Shown: positions 6,874 through 15,248, numbered from the stretch's first letter. The stretch is DNA of 23,879 nt from Fluviibacter sp964387485 (GCA_964387485.1 CAYLWV010000017.1:1-23879), one strand, 5' to 3'. The notes: generated by a model from the sequence alone, not told the origin. Numbers and translations are program-made.

Positions 6874-7530
6874 ATGATTTTTAAGAAAGCTGCTGTCATG
6901 TTGTTCGCCCGTATTCGTACTGCCTTGGTGCTGGCCGGCCTGTTGCTGGTAAGCACCGCGTTTGCCAACGTGTTGCCACCTGATCAGCTGGTGAAGCAGA
7001 TCACGCAAGAGACTTATGTCTTCGTGAATCAGGATGCCGCCTTGCAGAAGGGGGATACATCGAAACTGATCGAATGGGCCGAGAAGTCCGTGATCAGTAG
7101 TTTCGACTTCAATCGCATGACTAGCCTGGCGGTTGGCAAAGAATGGCGTCAGGCCTCGCCCGACCAAAAAAAGCAGCTAGTGCAGGAGTTCCGCAAGCTG
7201 CTGATCCGTACCTTCGCCAATGCCTTTGTCGGTATCAAGAAGGAACAGACCATCGAATACAAACCCTTCAAAATGAATCCGGATGACCAGGATGTTGTGG
7301 TGAAGGCACTGATCATCAAACCGGGTACCAAGCCGGTGGACGTAAATTTCAGTCTGGAAAAAACGGCGGATAGCTGGAAGGTTTACGACGTGGTACTCGC
7401 CGGTGTTTCGCTGATTACTAACTATCGCGACAGTTTTGCCCAGGAAATCCGTGCCAGTGGTATGGATGGCCTGATCAAAATGCTGGCCGAGAAAAACAAG
7501 CAGCTGGATCAGAAGGCCAAAGCCTCCTGA
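6874..7530 (+). CDS. mlaC: MlaC, periplasmic phospholipid carrier
   Basis: MlaC shuttles phospholipid across the periplasm between MlaA and the MlaFEDB complex. The protein has 218 residues as drawn. A signal peptide is clear, with a basic start, the hydrophobic run LVLAGLLLVSTAFA and a likely cut after residue 31 (AFA). The mature part shows the MlaC/Ttg2D features, including a SSFDFNRMTSLAVGKEWRQA-like segment and a C-terminal helix containing GMDGLIKMLAEKN. The ATG at 6898 would give a more ordinary 23-residue signal peptide and may be the real start; neither start has a strong ribosome-binding site. The gap to mlaA is nine bases. Confidence 0.94.
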   Translation: MIFKKAAVMLFARIRTALVLAGLLLVSTAFANVLPPDQLVKQITQETYVFVNQDAALQKGDTSKLIEWAEKSVISSFDFNRMTSLAVGKEWRQASPDQKKQLVQEFRKLLIRTFANAFVGIKKEQTIEYKPFKMNPDDQDVVVKALIIKPGTKPVDVNFSLEKTADSWKVYDVVLAGVSLITNYRDSFAQEIRASGMDGLIKMLAEKNKQLDQKAKAS

Positions 7531-7537
7531 GCACAGG

Positions 7538-7819
7538 ATGACCGCGATTCAAATTGAGGATGATGGACAGCGGCTGGCGATCCGTGGTGATATGACCAGT
7601 CATGAAGTGCCCGGATTCCTGAAAGCCATTGCATCGCTTAATCATGTGACGCACGTGGATCTAGCCGGTGTCGGTAAGGTCGATTCGTCCGCGCTCACCG
7701 TCCTGTTAGCGTGTAGTCGTGCCGCACGTGGTGCCACGGTCACGGTTCACCATGCGCCGCCAGCGTTACGTGCGTTAAATGACCTGTACGGTCTACAGAC
7801 CCTGTTCTGGGTGGTCTGA
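7538..7819 (+). CDS. mlaB: MlaB, STAS-domain subunit of the Mla transporter
   Basis: This small cytoplasmic protein binds MlaF and is required for its assembly and activity. It has 93 residues and consists of a single STAS domain. The characteristic HVDLAGVGKVDSSALTVLL, with the DSS phosphorylation-site-like motif, lies at about residues 39-57. It begins seven bases after the mlaC stop, with no strong ribosome-binding site. It completes the inner-membrane complex, so all six Mla components are in this operon. Confidence 0.9.
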   Translation: MTAIQIEDDGQRLAIRGDMTSHEVPGFLKAIASLNHVTHVDLAGVGKVDSSALTVLLACSRAARGATVTVHHAPPALRALNDLYGLQTLFWVV

Positions 7820-7829
7820 GCGGGTGGGG

Positions 7830-8780
7830 ATGTCCGCGGTTTCTGTCCGCCAGGTTTCCAAAGCATTTGCCCGAGCAAGACAACCCGTCCAGGCATTGCA
7901 GCAGGTCTCGCTGGAAATTGCCGAAGGCGAATTTTTCGGTCTGCTCGGCCCCAATGGTGCGGGTAAAACAACCCTGATTTCTTGTATGGCGGGTTTGTGC
8001 CGTCAGGATCAGGGCGATATCCGCATACTTGGTCACGATACCCGTACGGCCTATCGGGATGCCCGTCGCGCGCTCGGGGTGGTGCCGCAAGAACTGGTAT
8101 TTGACCCATTCTTTTCCGTTCGGGAGATTCTGCAACTGCAATCGGGCTATTTCGGACTCCGCAAAAACGAGGCATGGATTGATGAACTCCTGTCCGCGCT
8201 GGATCTGACCGACAAGGCCGGCAGTTCCATGCGCAGTCTGTCGGGTGGCATGAAGCGCCGCGTACTGGTGGCGCAGGCGCTGGTGCATCGCCCCCCGGTG
8301 ATTATTCTCGATGAGCCTACTGCCGGGGTGGATGTGGCGCTTCGCCAGGGGCTGTGGCAGTTTATTCGCCGCCTGAACCGGGACGGCCATACGATTATTC
8401 TCACCACCCACTATCTGGAAGAAGCCGAAGCGCTTTGTGGACGTATTGCGCTGATGCGTTCGGGTCAGATCTGTGCGTTGGAAAAAACGGAAACGCTGAT
8501 TCAGCAGTTTGCCAAACATCGCCTCACGGTGCGTTTGGCCGAAGGCGCACCGGTGCTGCCGGAAATCCTGCAGGCACGTGCGCAGCCCGTGCCGGAGTTG
8601 CCGCGCACCTGGCTCTGGACGCTGGATGCCTTGTCAGACATTGAATCGGTGCTGGCTGCCTTGCGTGAATCCGGCTGCCGTCTGGAGGATATGAGCATCG
8701 TCCCGCCGGATCTGGAGACCGCGTTTCTGCGCTTCATGAATGACGGAAATGGCCAATCCACCGAAGGTGGAGCGGCATGA
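7830..8780 (+). CDS. ABC-2 type exporter, ATP-binding subunit (YadG-like)
   Basis: This ATPase belongs to the family that pairs with ABC-2 permeases, the group containing YadG, NodI and drug exporters. It has 316 residues. Walker A GPNGAGKTT is at 40-48, the signature LSGGM at 137-141, Walker B VIILDEP at 157-163, and the switch histidine at 194; all are intact. About 90 residues after the ATPase domain form the extra C-terminal domain common in this family. A GGGTGGGG run just before ATG 7830 decides the start; an earlier in-frame ATG at 7779 would overlap mlaB by 41 bases and adds a non-family N-terminus. The stop overlaps the permease start (ATGA). The substrate is unknown; the setting suggests an envelope molecule. 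Confidence 0.92.
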   Translation: MSAVSVRQVSKAFARARQPVQALQQVSLEIAEGEFFGLLGPNGAGKTTLISCMAGLCRQDQGDIRILGHDTRTAYRDARRALGVVPQELVFDPFFSVREILQLQSGYFGLRKNEAWIDELLSALDLTDKAGSSMRSLSGGMKRRVLVAQALVHRPPVIILDEPTAGVDVALRQGLWQFIRRLNRDGHTIILTTHYLEEAEALCGRIALMRSGQICALEKTETLIQQFAKHRLTVRLAEGAPVLPEILQARAQPVPELPRTWLWTLDALSDIESVLAALRESGCRLEDMSIVPPDLETAFLRFMNDGNGQSTEGGAA

Positions 8781-9529
8781 TCGAATTTCTGACCCTGTTA
8801 CGCAAGGAATTGCTGCGCTTCTGGAAGGTCGGTTTTCAGACCGTCTGTGCGCCGGTGCTGACGGCCTTGCTGTATCTGATGATCTTTTCCCAGGTGCTCG
8901 ATAATCACGTCCAGGTCCACGGCGTTCGTTACACCGCCTTTCTGATCCCCGGTCTGGTCATGATGTCCGTGCTGCAGAATGCGTTTGCCAACAGTTCGTC
9001 GTCGCTGATTCAGTCCAAAATCACCGGTAACCTAGTGTTTGTGTTGCTCACACCCATCTCTAACCTGCAGTTTTTTGCCGCGTACTTACTGGCGGCAACG
9101 CTGCGAGGGGCCGTGGTGGGCACCGGGGTCTTGTTGGCGACCGCCTGGATGGGCGGGCTGACCATCGCCGAACCCCTGTGGGTATTGGCCTTTACGCTGC
9201 TCGGCGGGGCGCTGATGGGGGCGCTGGGCCTTATTGCCGGGATGTGGGCAGAGAAGTTTGACCAGCTGGCCGCGTTCCAGAATTTTCTGATTATGCCGCT
9301 CACCATGCTGTCTGGCGTCTTCTACTCGGTACAATCTCTCCCTGACTTCTGGCAGTCGCTGTCTCGATTGAACCCAGTGTTCTATCTGATTGATGGTTTT
9401 CGCTATGGATTTTTCGCGGTCTCCGATGCCTCGCCCTGGCTCAGCTTTGGCGTGGCGCTGGGTTTTACCGCTTTGATCGGTGTTCTAAGTTACGTTTTAC
9501 TGGTGCGCGGCTACAAGCTGCGCACCTAA
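8777..9529 (+). CDS. ABC-2 type exporter, permease subunit (YadH-like)
   Basis: This is the membrane partner of the preceding ATPase, with which it is translationally coupled by a four-base overlap. The protein has 250 residues and about six membrane segments. Conserved features are the PGLVMMSVLQNAFANSSSS stretch near residues 56-74, the NLVFVLLTPI coupling region after it, and the PLTMLSGVFYSVQSLP segment near 174-189. These are typical of the YadH/NodJ-type ABC2 membrane family. The gene is followed after 20 bases by ibaG on the same strand. Its substrate cannot be read from sequence. Confidence 0.92.
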   Translation: MIEFLTLLRKELLRFWKVGFQTVCAPVLTALLYLMIFSQVLDNHVQVHGVRYTAFLIPGLVMMSVLQNAFANSSSSLIQSKITGNLVFVLLTPISNLQFFAAYLLAATLRGAVVGTGVLLATAWMGGLTIAEPLWVLAFTLLGGALMGALGLIAGMWAEKFDQLAAFQNFLIMPLTMLSGVFYSVQSLPDFWQSLSRLNPVFYLIDGFRYGFFAVSDASPWLSFGVALGFTALIGVLSYVLLVRGYKLRT

Positions 9530-9549
9530 TCAGGCAATAGGGTTGGCAT

Positions 9550-9792
9550 ATGGTTCGTCTGGAAGATATTGAAAACGCACTGCGGGCAAAGTTGCCCGTG
9601 GCTCATCTGGCGCTGGATGGTGACGGCCGTCACTTCGAGCTACTGATTGTCAGTGATGCCTTTGTCGGCCTGTCGCGCGTTCGCCGTCATCAGGCGGTTT
9701 ATGGCGCGCTGGGCGATGCCATGCGGGATGAACTGGTGCATGCCCTGACCATGCAGACATTAACGGCTGAGGAGTGGGCGAACCGTGGATAA
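9550..9792 (+). CDS. ibaG: BolA family protein IbaG
   Basis: Small BolA-type proteins bind [2Fe-2S] clusters together with monothiol glutaredoxins, and IbaG is linked to acid stress in E. coli. This one has 80 residues. The family core HFELLIVSDAFVGLSRVRRH (residues 32-51) is clear, with the helix-turn region that follows it. The position directly upstream of murA is the same as for ibaG (yrbA) in E. coli, which supports the ortholog name. It overlaps the murA start by eight bases and contains the murA ribosome-binding site. Confidence 0.92.
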   Translation: MVRLEDIENALRAKLPVAHLALDGDGRHFELLIVSDAFVGLSRVRRHQAVYGALGDAMRDELVHALTMQTLTAEEWANRG

Positions 9793-11047
9793 GTTATTGA
9801 TTCAGGGCGGCAATCGCCTGCAGGGCGAAGTGCGTATTTCGGGTGCGAAGAATGCGGCATTGCCGATTCTGTGTGCCAGCCTGCTGGTGCGTGAACCGCT
9901 GGTGCTGACCAATCTGCCCCATCTCAATGATGTGGCTACCATGATCCGGTTGCTCACCAATATGGGCGTGGCCTCCACGCTGGATGGTGCCGAAGCCGGC
10001 GTCACCCTGGATGCCAACGGTCTGACCGATCCGACCGCCCCGTACGAACTGGTCAAGACCATGCGGGCGTCGATTCTGGTTCTGGGGCCTCTGGTGGCGC
10101 GTTGGGGTGAAGCCAAGGTGTCGTTGCCCGGCGGTTGCGCTATTGGCGCGCGTCCGGTCGATCAGCACATTAAAGGACTGCAGGCCATGGGTGCCGATGT
10201 CCATGTGGAAGCCGGCTATATCCATGCCAAAGCCCCGGCGGGTGGCCTGAAAGGCGCCCGGATCTGTACGGATATGGTCACCGTGACCGGTACTGAAAAC
10301 CTCATGATGGCGGCCACGCTGGCGAACGGTGAAACGATCATCGAAAACGCCGCCTGTGAGCCGGAGGTGGTGGATCTGGCGAACTGCCTGATTGCCATGG
10401 GTGCCAAAATCGAAGGTGCGGGTACGGACGTGATTCGTATCCAGGGCGTTCCTGCGCTGCATGGCGCAGAACATGCCGTGATGCCGGATCGTATTGAAAC
10501 CGGTACCTTCCTGTGTGCAGCCGCCATTACCGGGGGTGACGTTGTGCTGCAGGGCACCTCGGCCACCTATCTGGAAGCCGTGACCGCCAAACTGGTCGAA
10601 GCCGGTTGCGTGATTGGTGGCAATGATCAAAGCATCAGCCTCAAAGCGCCGGCGCGTCTCAAATCCGTCTCATTCCGTACGGCACCGTATCCGGCATTTC
10701 CGACGGATATGCAGGCCCAGCTGATGGCGGTCAACTGTCTGGCGGACGGCACGGCGATCATCAAGGAAACCATTTTCGAGAACCGCTTCATGCACGCCGT
10801 GGAGCTGATGCGTCTGGGCGCCGATATTCATATCGATGGCAACTCCGCCGCCGTCAAAGGCGTTGAGAAGCTGGAAGGCGCCACCGTCATGGCGACTGAC
10901 CTGCGCGCTTCGGCCGCACTGGTGATTGCCGGACTCGCCGCTCAGGGCGAAACCCTCATCGAGCGGATCTACCATCTGGACCGCGGTTACGAGCGTATCG
11001 AGGAAAAACTGGCCCGTCTGGGCGCCTCGGTCCGTCGCGTCCGTTAA
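9785..11047 (+). CDS. murA: UDP-N-acetylglucosamine 1-carboxyvinyltransferase
   Basis: MurA adds enolpyruvate from phosphoenolpyruvate to UDP-GlcNAc in the cytoplasm, the first committed step of peptidoglycan synthesis. The protein has 420 residues, the usual length. The active-site cysteine is C118 in LPGGCAIGARPVDQH, so the enzyme should be sensitive to fosfomycin. The N-terminal substrate-binding RISGAKNAALPI and the C-terminal RIYHLDRGYERIEEKLARLG motifs are intact. Translation starts at GTG 9785, supported by GAGGAG at 9769-9774 and by the family N-terminus MDKLLIQGG. The start lies inside the end of ibaG. hisG follows 45 bases after the stop. Confidence 0.98.
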   Translation: MDKLLIQGGNRLQGEVRISGAKNAALPILCASLLVREPLVLTNLPHLNDVATMIRLLTNMGVASTLDGAEAGVTLDANGLTDPTAPYELVKTMRASILVLGPLVARWGEAKVSLPGGCAIGARPVDQHIKGLQAMGADVHVEAGYIHAKAPAGGLKGARICTDMVTVTGTENLMMAATLANGETIIENAACEPEVVDLANCLIAMGAKIEGAGTDVIRIQGVPALHGAEHAVMPDRIETGTFLCAAAITGGDVVLQGTSATYLEAVTAKLVEAGCVIGGNDQSISLKAPARLKSVSFRTAPYPAFPTDMQAQLMAVNCLADGTAIIKETIFENRFMHAVELMRLGADIHIDGNSAAVKGVEKLEGATVMATDLRASAALVIAGLAAQGETLIERIYHLDRGYERIEEKLARLGASVRRVR

Positions 11048-11092
11048 AATAGGTTAACCGCACTGAATTGATTGGAATACGCTGTGACTTGC

Positions 11093-11749
11093 ATGAATAC
11101 CGGCATCACGATCGCCCTGTCGAAAGGGCGCATTCTCGAAGAAACGCTGCCGTTACTGGAGGCCGCCGGCATTCTGCCGACCGAAGATCCGGAGTCTTCC
11201 CGCAAGCTGATTCTGCCGACGCAGGACCCGGATGTGCGCATCGTGATCGTCCGTGCAACCGACGTGCCGACGTATGTCCAATACGGCGCCGCCGATCTGG
11301 GTGTGGCCGGTAAGGATGTCCTGATCGAACATGGGGGGCAGGGCTTGTACCAGCCGCTGGATCTGCAGATTGCTCGGTGCAAGATGATGGTCGCCGTGTC
11401 TGAAGGCTTTGATTATGCGGCGGCAGTTAAACCCGGTAGCCGTCTGCGTGTGGCGACCAAGTACGTCAACATTGCCCGCGATCACTTTGCCACCAAAGGC
11501 GTGCATATCGATCTGATCAAGCTCTATGGCTCCATGGAGTTGGGCCCCTTGGTTGGCCTGTCTGACGCGATTGTAGATCTGGTGTCTTCCGGTAATACGC
11601 TGCGGGCCAATAATCTGCAGGCCGTGGAAGAAGTCATGCCGATTTCGTCACGCCTCGTCGTGAATCCGGCAGCGCTCAAGCTCAAGCACGAGCGTCTGCA
11701 GCGTATGCTGGCCGATTTTGAAGGCGCTGTGCAGCGTCAGGCTGCTTAA
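11093..11749 (+). CDS. hisG: ATP phosphoribosyltransferase, short-form catalytic subunit
   Basis: HisG joins ATP and phosphoribosyl pyrophosphate in the first step of histidine synthesis. With 218 residues it is the short form, lacking the C-terminal regulatory domain. Such enzymes need the HisZ partner, which is not in this window. The N-terminal ITIALSKGRILEETLP and the DLVSSGNTLRANNL PRPP-binding region are intact. ATG 11093 gives the usual N-terminus but has no ribosome-binding site at good distance. GTG 11084, six bases after a GGAA, is an alternative. The 45 bases after murA hold no histidine-rich leader peptide or attenuator, so classic his attenuation is unlikely here. Confidence 0.95.
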   Translation: MNTGITIALSKGRILEETLPLLEAAGILPTEDPESSRKLILPTQDPDVRIVIVRATDVPTYVQYGAADLGVAGKDVLIEHGGQGLYQPLDLQIARCKMMVAVSEGFDYAAAVKPGSRLRVATKYVNIARDHFATKGVHIDLIKLYGSMELGPLVGLSDAIVDLVSSGNTLRANNLQAVEEVMPISSRLVVNPAALKLKHERLQRMLADFEGAVQRQAA

Positions 11750-11777
11750 GCCAAGCGGTCACTTGAAGGAACGCGCC

Positions 11778-13073
11778 ATGATCCGCCGTCTGAGCACACA
11801 ATCTGCCCACTTTGATGCCGAACTCAAGGCACTGCTCGCCCTCGAAGCCGCGCAGGACGCCAGCATTGAAAAAACCGTCCTCGATATTCTGGCGGATATC
11901 CGCCAGCGGGGCGATGCGGCCTTGCTGGATTTCACCCGCAAATTTGATCATCTGGACGTGCATGATGCGCACCATCTGGAACTGCCCGCCGCTGAGTTAC
12001 AGGCCGCACTGACATCGCTCGCCCCGGAGCAACGGTCGGCCCTGGAAACCGCCGCGCAGCGTATTCGTGCCTTCCATGAGCGCCAGCGTGTTGAAGGCTG
12101 GACGTATACCGAAGCCGACGGCACCGTTCTCGGTCAGCGGGTGACACCTCTGGACCGTGTAGGTTTGTATGTGCCCGGCGGTAAAGCGGCGTATCCCTCA
12201 TCGGTGCTGATGAACGCTATACCGGCCAAGGTGGCCGGTGTGCAGGAACTCATCATGGTCGTGCCGACACCGGGCGGTGAGCGTAACCCGCTGGTACTGG
12301 CGGCTGCCGCGATTGCTGGCGTGGATCGTGTGTTCACGATCGGTGGTGCCCAGGCCGTCGGTGCGCTGGCTTACGGTACCGCGACAGTGCCGCAGGTCGA
12401 TAAGATCGTTGGTCCCGGTAACGCCTATGTAGCCAATGCCAAACGTCATGTGTTTGGTACGGTGGGCATCGACATGATTGCCGGCCCTTCGGAAATTCTG
12501 GTCATCGCGGACGGCACAACGCCACCGGATTGGGTGGCGATGGATCTGTTCTCCCAGGCCGAGCATGACGAACTGGCTCAGTCGATTCTGATCTGCCCGG
12601 ATGCCGCCTATCTGGATGCAGTCACCGAGAGTGTTGATCGTCTGCTCCCACAGATGCCGCGTGTTGCCGTGATCCGTCAATCGCTGACAGATCGTGGCGG
12701 ATTCATCCTGGTCAAGGATTTGGCGGAAGCCTGTGCCATCAGTAACCGCATCGCCCCGGAACATCTGGAACTATCGGTGCAAGATCCGGAAGCCCTGGTG
12801 CCGCTCATTCGCCATGCCGGCGCCATCTTCATGGGTGCCTACAGTTCGGAATCTCTGGGCGATTACTGTGCCGGTCCGAACCATGTGTTGCCCACGTCGG
12901 GGAGCGCCCGTTTCTCGTCGCCGCTGGGCGTGTACGACTTCCAGAAACGCAGCAGCCTGATTCATGTGTCGCAGGCCGGTGCTCAGACGCTGGGCCGTAT
13001 TGCCTCCAGCCTGGCTGAAGGCGAAGGTCTGACCGCGCATGCCCGATCTGCCGATTTCCGACTCGGTCACTAA
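11778..13073 (+). CDS. hisD: Histidinol dehydrogenase
   Basis: HisD oxidises L-histidinol to L-histidine in two NAD-dependent steps, the end of the pathway, using a bound zinc. The protein has 431 residues, the usual size. The catalytic pair E328-H329 lies in RIAPEHLEL. The SQAEHDELAQ zinc-region motif and DYCAGPNHVLPTSG are intact. GAAGGA at 11765-11770, seven bases before the ATG, decides the start; upstream in-frame codons reaching into hisG are not used. The 3' end overlaps the first chromate-transporter gene by 35 bases, so that gene is embedded in the same transcript. Confidence 0.97.
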   Translation: MIRRLSTQSAHFDAELKALLALEAAQDASIEKTVLDILADIRQRGDAALLDFTRKFDHLDVHDAHHLELPAAELQAALTSLAPEQRSALETAAQRIRAFHERQRVEGWTYTEADGTVLGQRVTPLDRVGLYVPGGKAAYPSSVLMNAIPAKVAGVQELIMVVPTPGGERNPLVLAAAAIAGVDRVFTIGGAQAVGALAYGTATVPQVDKIVGPGNAYVANAKRHVFGTVGIDMIAGPSEILVIADGTTPPDWVAMDLFSQAEHDELAQSILICPDAAYLDAVTESVDRLLPQMPRVAVIRQSLTDRGGFILVKDLAEACAISNRIAPEHLELSVQDPEALVPLIRHAGAIFMGAYSSESLGDYCAGPNHVLPTSGSARFSSPLGVYDFQKRSSLIHVSQAGAQTLGRIASSLAEGEGLTAHARSADFRLGH

Positions 13074-13629
13074 GTCGCCATCAATCGCGCCAACACCGGC
13101 CGCCCTGTTTCGCGGCTTCAGCCGGGTCGGGCTATCCGGCTTTGGCGGCGTTTTGCCCTGGGCGCGTCGTCTGTTGGTGGATACCGAGCGTTGGCTGACG
13201 GCTGAAGAATTCAATGTGCTGCTCGGCCTTTGCCAGTTCCTGCCGGGCCCAAACGTTGTCAACCTAGCCGTTGCCGTGGGTGTCCGTTTTTGCGGCTGGC
13301 GTGGGGCATTGGCAGGGGCCGCCGGCCTGATGCTGGGTCCCTTTCTGGTGGCACTGGTGCTGGGGCTGCTCTACGAGCGGTATGGCGAGTTGCCCGCGGT
13401 GCAATCCATGCTGCATGGGATCACCCTTGTCGGTGCCGGGCTGATCATTGCCACCGGCATTCGTATGGGCTTGAACGTCAAACACCGCAAGATCTACTGG
13501 CCGTTTGCGGCGGCAGCGTTTCTGGCCATTACTGTGCTGCACTGGCCTTTGCCCGCGGTGATGCTGGGCGGCGCAGTGCTGACCATTGCCCTGAGCTGGT
13601 GGCAGTTGAGTCGTGAGGTCCGGGCATGA
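13039..13629 (+). CDS. chrA: Short-chain chromate-type transporter, N-terminal-type half
   Basis: This is an inner-membrane protein of the CHR family, whose members export chromate or take part in sulfate-like anion transport. It has 196 residues, one half of a full-length ChrA. The CHR motifs are GFSRVGLSGFGG (residues 26-37) and QFLPGPN (66-72), followed by several hydrophobic segments. A Ser/Pro-rich N-terminal tail of about 20 residues precedes the domain. The start lies inside hisD (35-base overlap). The stop overlaps the next gene's ATG (ATGA). In known split pairs both halves are needed and have opposite membrane orientations. Chromate itself is not proven as substrate here. Confidence 0.88.
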   Translation: MPDLPISDSVTKSPSIAPTPAALFRGFSRVGLSGFGGVLPWARRLLVDTERWLTAEEFNVLLGLCQFLPGPNVVNLAVAVGVRFCGWRGALAGAAGLMLGPFLVALVLGLLYERYGELPAVQSMLHGITLVGAGLIIATGIRMGLNVKHRKIYWPFAAAAFLAITVLHWPLPAVMLGGAVLTIALSWWQLSREVRA

Positions 13630-14147
13630 TGCTGCTGGCCGAATTGTTCACCAGTTTCTTTCTGGTCGCCTTTGTCTCTTTTGGTGGTGCCTCGGCCGTG
13701 ATTCCCGAGTTGTACCGGATTGCGGTGACCGAGCACGGCTGGATGGACGCCCGCACCTTTACCGAGTTATTTGCGATTGCGCAGGCAGCGCCCGGTCCCA
13801 ATGTGCTGATCGTCACCCTGATCGGGCAGCATGTGGATGGCTGGCAGGGCGCTTTGCTGGCCACCCTGGGCATGTGTCTGCCCATGAGTCTGCTCGTTGG
13901 TCTCTTGTTCAAACACTGGGACCGCCTGCAGCACTGGCGCGGTCGTGCCGCCATTCAACTCGGGGTTGCGCCGCTGGCCGTCGGCCTGGTACTGGCTTCG
14001 GGCTCCCTGATTGCCAAGTCAGCCTCGCCGGGTTGGATAGGGCTATTACTGGTGCTGCTCACCGTTGCGGCCAATTTGAAAACCAAGCTCCACCCCCTGT
14101 GGTTGATTCTGCTCGGGGGTGTGCTCGGTCTGATGGCGCTGGTGTAA
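13626..14147 (+). CDS. chrA: Short-chain chromate-type transporter, C-terminal-type half
   Basis: This is the partner of the preceding half-transporter, coupled to it by a four-base overlap. The protein has 173 residues and mostly hydrophobic segments. It repeats the CHR motifs in its own version: VSFGGASAVIPELYR (about 17-31) and AQAAPGPN (52-59). Two homologous but divergent halves encoded together fit the paired short-chain CHR subfamily, not a full-length chrA broken by mutation: both frames have clean starts and conserved N-termini. It ends four bases from the convergent hisC stop, leaving no room for a separate terminator. Confidence 0.88.
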   Translation: MMLLAELFTSFFLVAFVSFGGASAVIPELYRIAVTEHGWMDARTFTELFAIAQAAPGPNVLIVTLIGQHVDGWQGALLATLGMCLPMSLLVGLLFKHWDRLQHWRGRAAIQLGVAPLAVGLVLASGSLIAKSASPGWIGLLLVLLTVAANLKTKLHPLWLILLGGVLGLMALV

Positions 14148-14151
14148 CCCG

Positions 14152-15210
14152 TTAAGCCAGGATTGCTTTCAGTGCTTCAATCAGTGCTGCGCATTCGGCT
14201 TCCGTGCCAATCGTAATCCGCAAGTGCTGATCAATCCGGGGTAAACGGAAATGGCGCACGATAATGGCCTTTGCCCGTAGCGCCAGCGCCAGTTCTCCGG
14301 CATCCCGCTGCGGGTGACGTGCAAAGACGAAGTTCGCCTCGGAAGGCACCACCTCAAACCCCAGGGCCGTCAGTTGCTCATTGACCCAGGTGCGGCTGTC
14401 CATGATGCGCTGGCGATCATGCTCAAACCCGGCTCGGTCTGCCATGGCAGCCATGGCGCCGGCACAGGCAAGGCGATCAACCGGGTAGGAGTTGAAACTG
14501 TTCTTGACCCGTTCCAGACCGGCCAGCAATTCGGGTTGACCAATGGCAAAGCCGACCCGTAGCCCGGCGAGGGCACGGGATTTGGAAAAAGTCTGGACAA
14601 CCAGCAGGTTGGGGTGATCCTGGACCAGAGAGACGGCGGTGTCGGCGCCGAAATCGACATAGGCTTCATCGACTACCACCACGCGATCTGGCAGTCGCTG
14701 GCAGAGCCGGGCAATAGCTGCCAGCGTTACGCTACGGCCGGTTGGGGCGTTGGGGTTCGGGAAAATGACTGCGCCAGCGTGTTCGGGTACTTTGTCCAGA
14801 TCGAGCGAGAAATCATCCTCCAGCGCAACATGTTCGGCACGGATGCCATTGAGCTGGCAGTACACCGGGTAAAAACTATAGGTGATATCCGGATAGACCA
14901 GCGGGCCGTCGTGGTTGAGCAGCGCCTGAAAAGCAAAGGCGAGGATTTCATCCGAGCCATTGCCAGCAAAGACGTGGTCCCGCGTAATGCCGTAAAAATC
15001 GGCAATCGCTTGGCGTAGCGCCGTTGAATCCGGGTCCGGGTAAAGCCGTAACTCGCCGTTCACGGCCGAGCGAATGGCTTCCAGCACCTTTTCGGAAGGC
15101 GGGTAGGGGCACTCATTGGTATTGAGCTTGATCAGGTTCGCCAGTTTGGGCTGTTCACCCGGCGTGTAGGGGGTCAGGCCGTGAACGACCTTGCTCCAGA
15201 ATCGACTCAT
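14152..15210 (-). CDS. hisC: Histidinol-phosphate aminotransferase
   Basis: HisC is the pyridoxal-phosphate enzyme that converts imidazole-acetol phosphate and glutamate to histidinol phosphate. The protein has 352 residues, the usual length. The cofactor lysine is K210 in QTFSKSRALAGLR. The upstream FPNPNAPTGR and DEAYVDF motifs are intact. ATG 15210 is chosen on the family N-terminus MSRFWSKVVHGL and on GGAAG at 15221-15225; the frame is open further upstream but overlaps hisB. The gene lies in the normal position between hisD and hisB but points the opposite way, so it needs its own promoter in the 74 bases before hisB. Confidence 0.96.
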   Translation of the reverse strand: MSRFWSKVVHGLTPYTPGEQPKLANLIKLNTNECPYPPSEKVLEAIRSAVNGELRLYPDPDSTALRQAIADFYGITRDHVFAGNGSDEILAFAFQALLNHDGPLVYPDITYSFYPVYCQLNGIRAEHVALEDDFSLDLDKVPEHAGAVIFPNPNAPTGRSVTLAAIARLCQRLPDRVVVVDEAYVDFGADTAVSLVQDHPNLLVVQTFSKSRALAGLRVGFAIGQPELLAGLERVKNSFNSYPVDRLACAGAMAAMADRAGFEHDRQRIMDSRTWVNEQLTALGFEVVPSEANFVFARHPQRDAGELALALRAKAIIVRHFRLPRIDQHLRITIGTEAECAALIEALKAILA

Positions 15211-15248
15211 GGATCGGCAACTTCCTAAATACAAAGGCGCTCCGATGG

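Noticed and set aside
6034..7167. Open frame of 377 codons on the minus strand
   Set aside because: It is antisense to mlaA and mlaC and gives a His/Arg/Gln-rich sequence typical of shadow frames.
7779..7829. Longer start for the ABC exporter ATPase
   Set aside because: It would overlap mlaB by 41 bases and adds residues unlike the family; a G-rich ribosome-binding site supports 7830.
9794..10630. Open frame of 278 codons on the minus strand
   Set aside because: It is antisense to murA, with low-complexity His/Gly/Arg composition and no recognisable motif.
11052..11059. Palindrome GGTTAACC between murA and hisG
   Set aside because: Eight bases, isolated and with no nearby promoter boxes; expected by chance.
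11718..11777. Longer start for hisD overlapping the end of hisG
   Set aside because: GAAGGA and the family N-terminus point to ATG 11778.
13039..14147. Frameshifted full-length chrA pseudogene
   Set aside because: Each half has its own clean start and its own CHR motifs, and paired short-chain CHR genes are a known arrangement, so I treat them as two intact genes.
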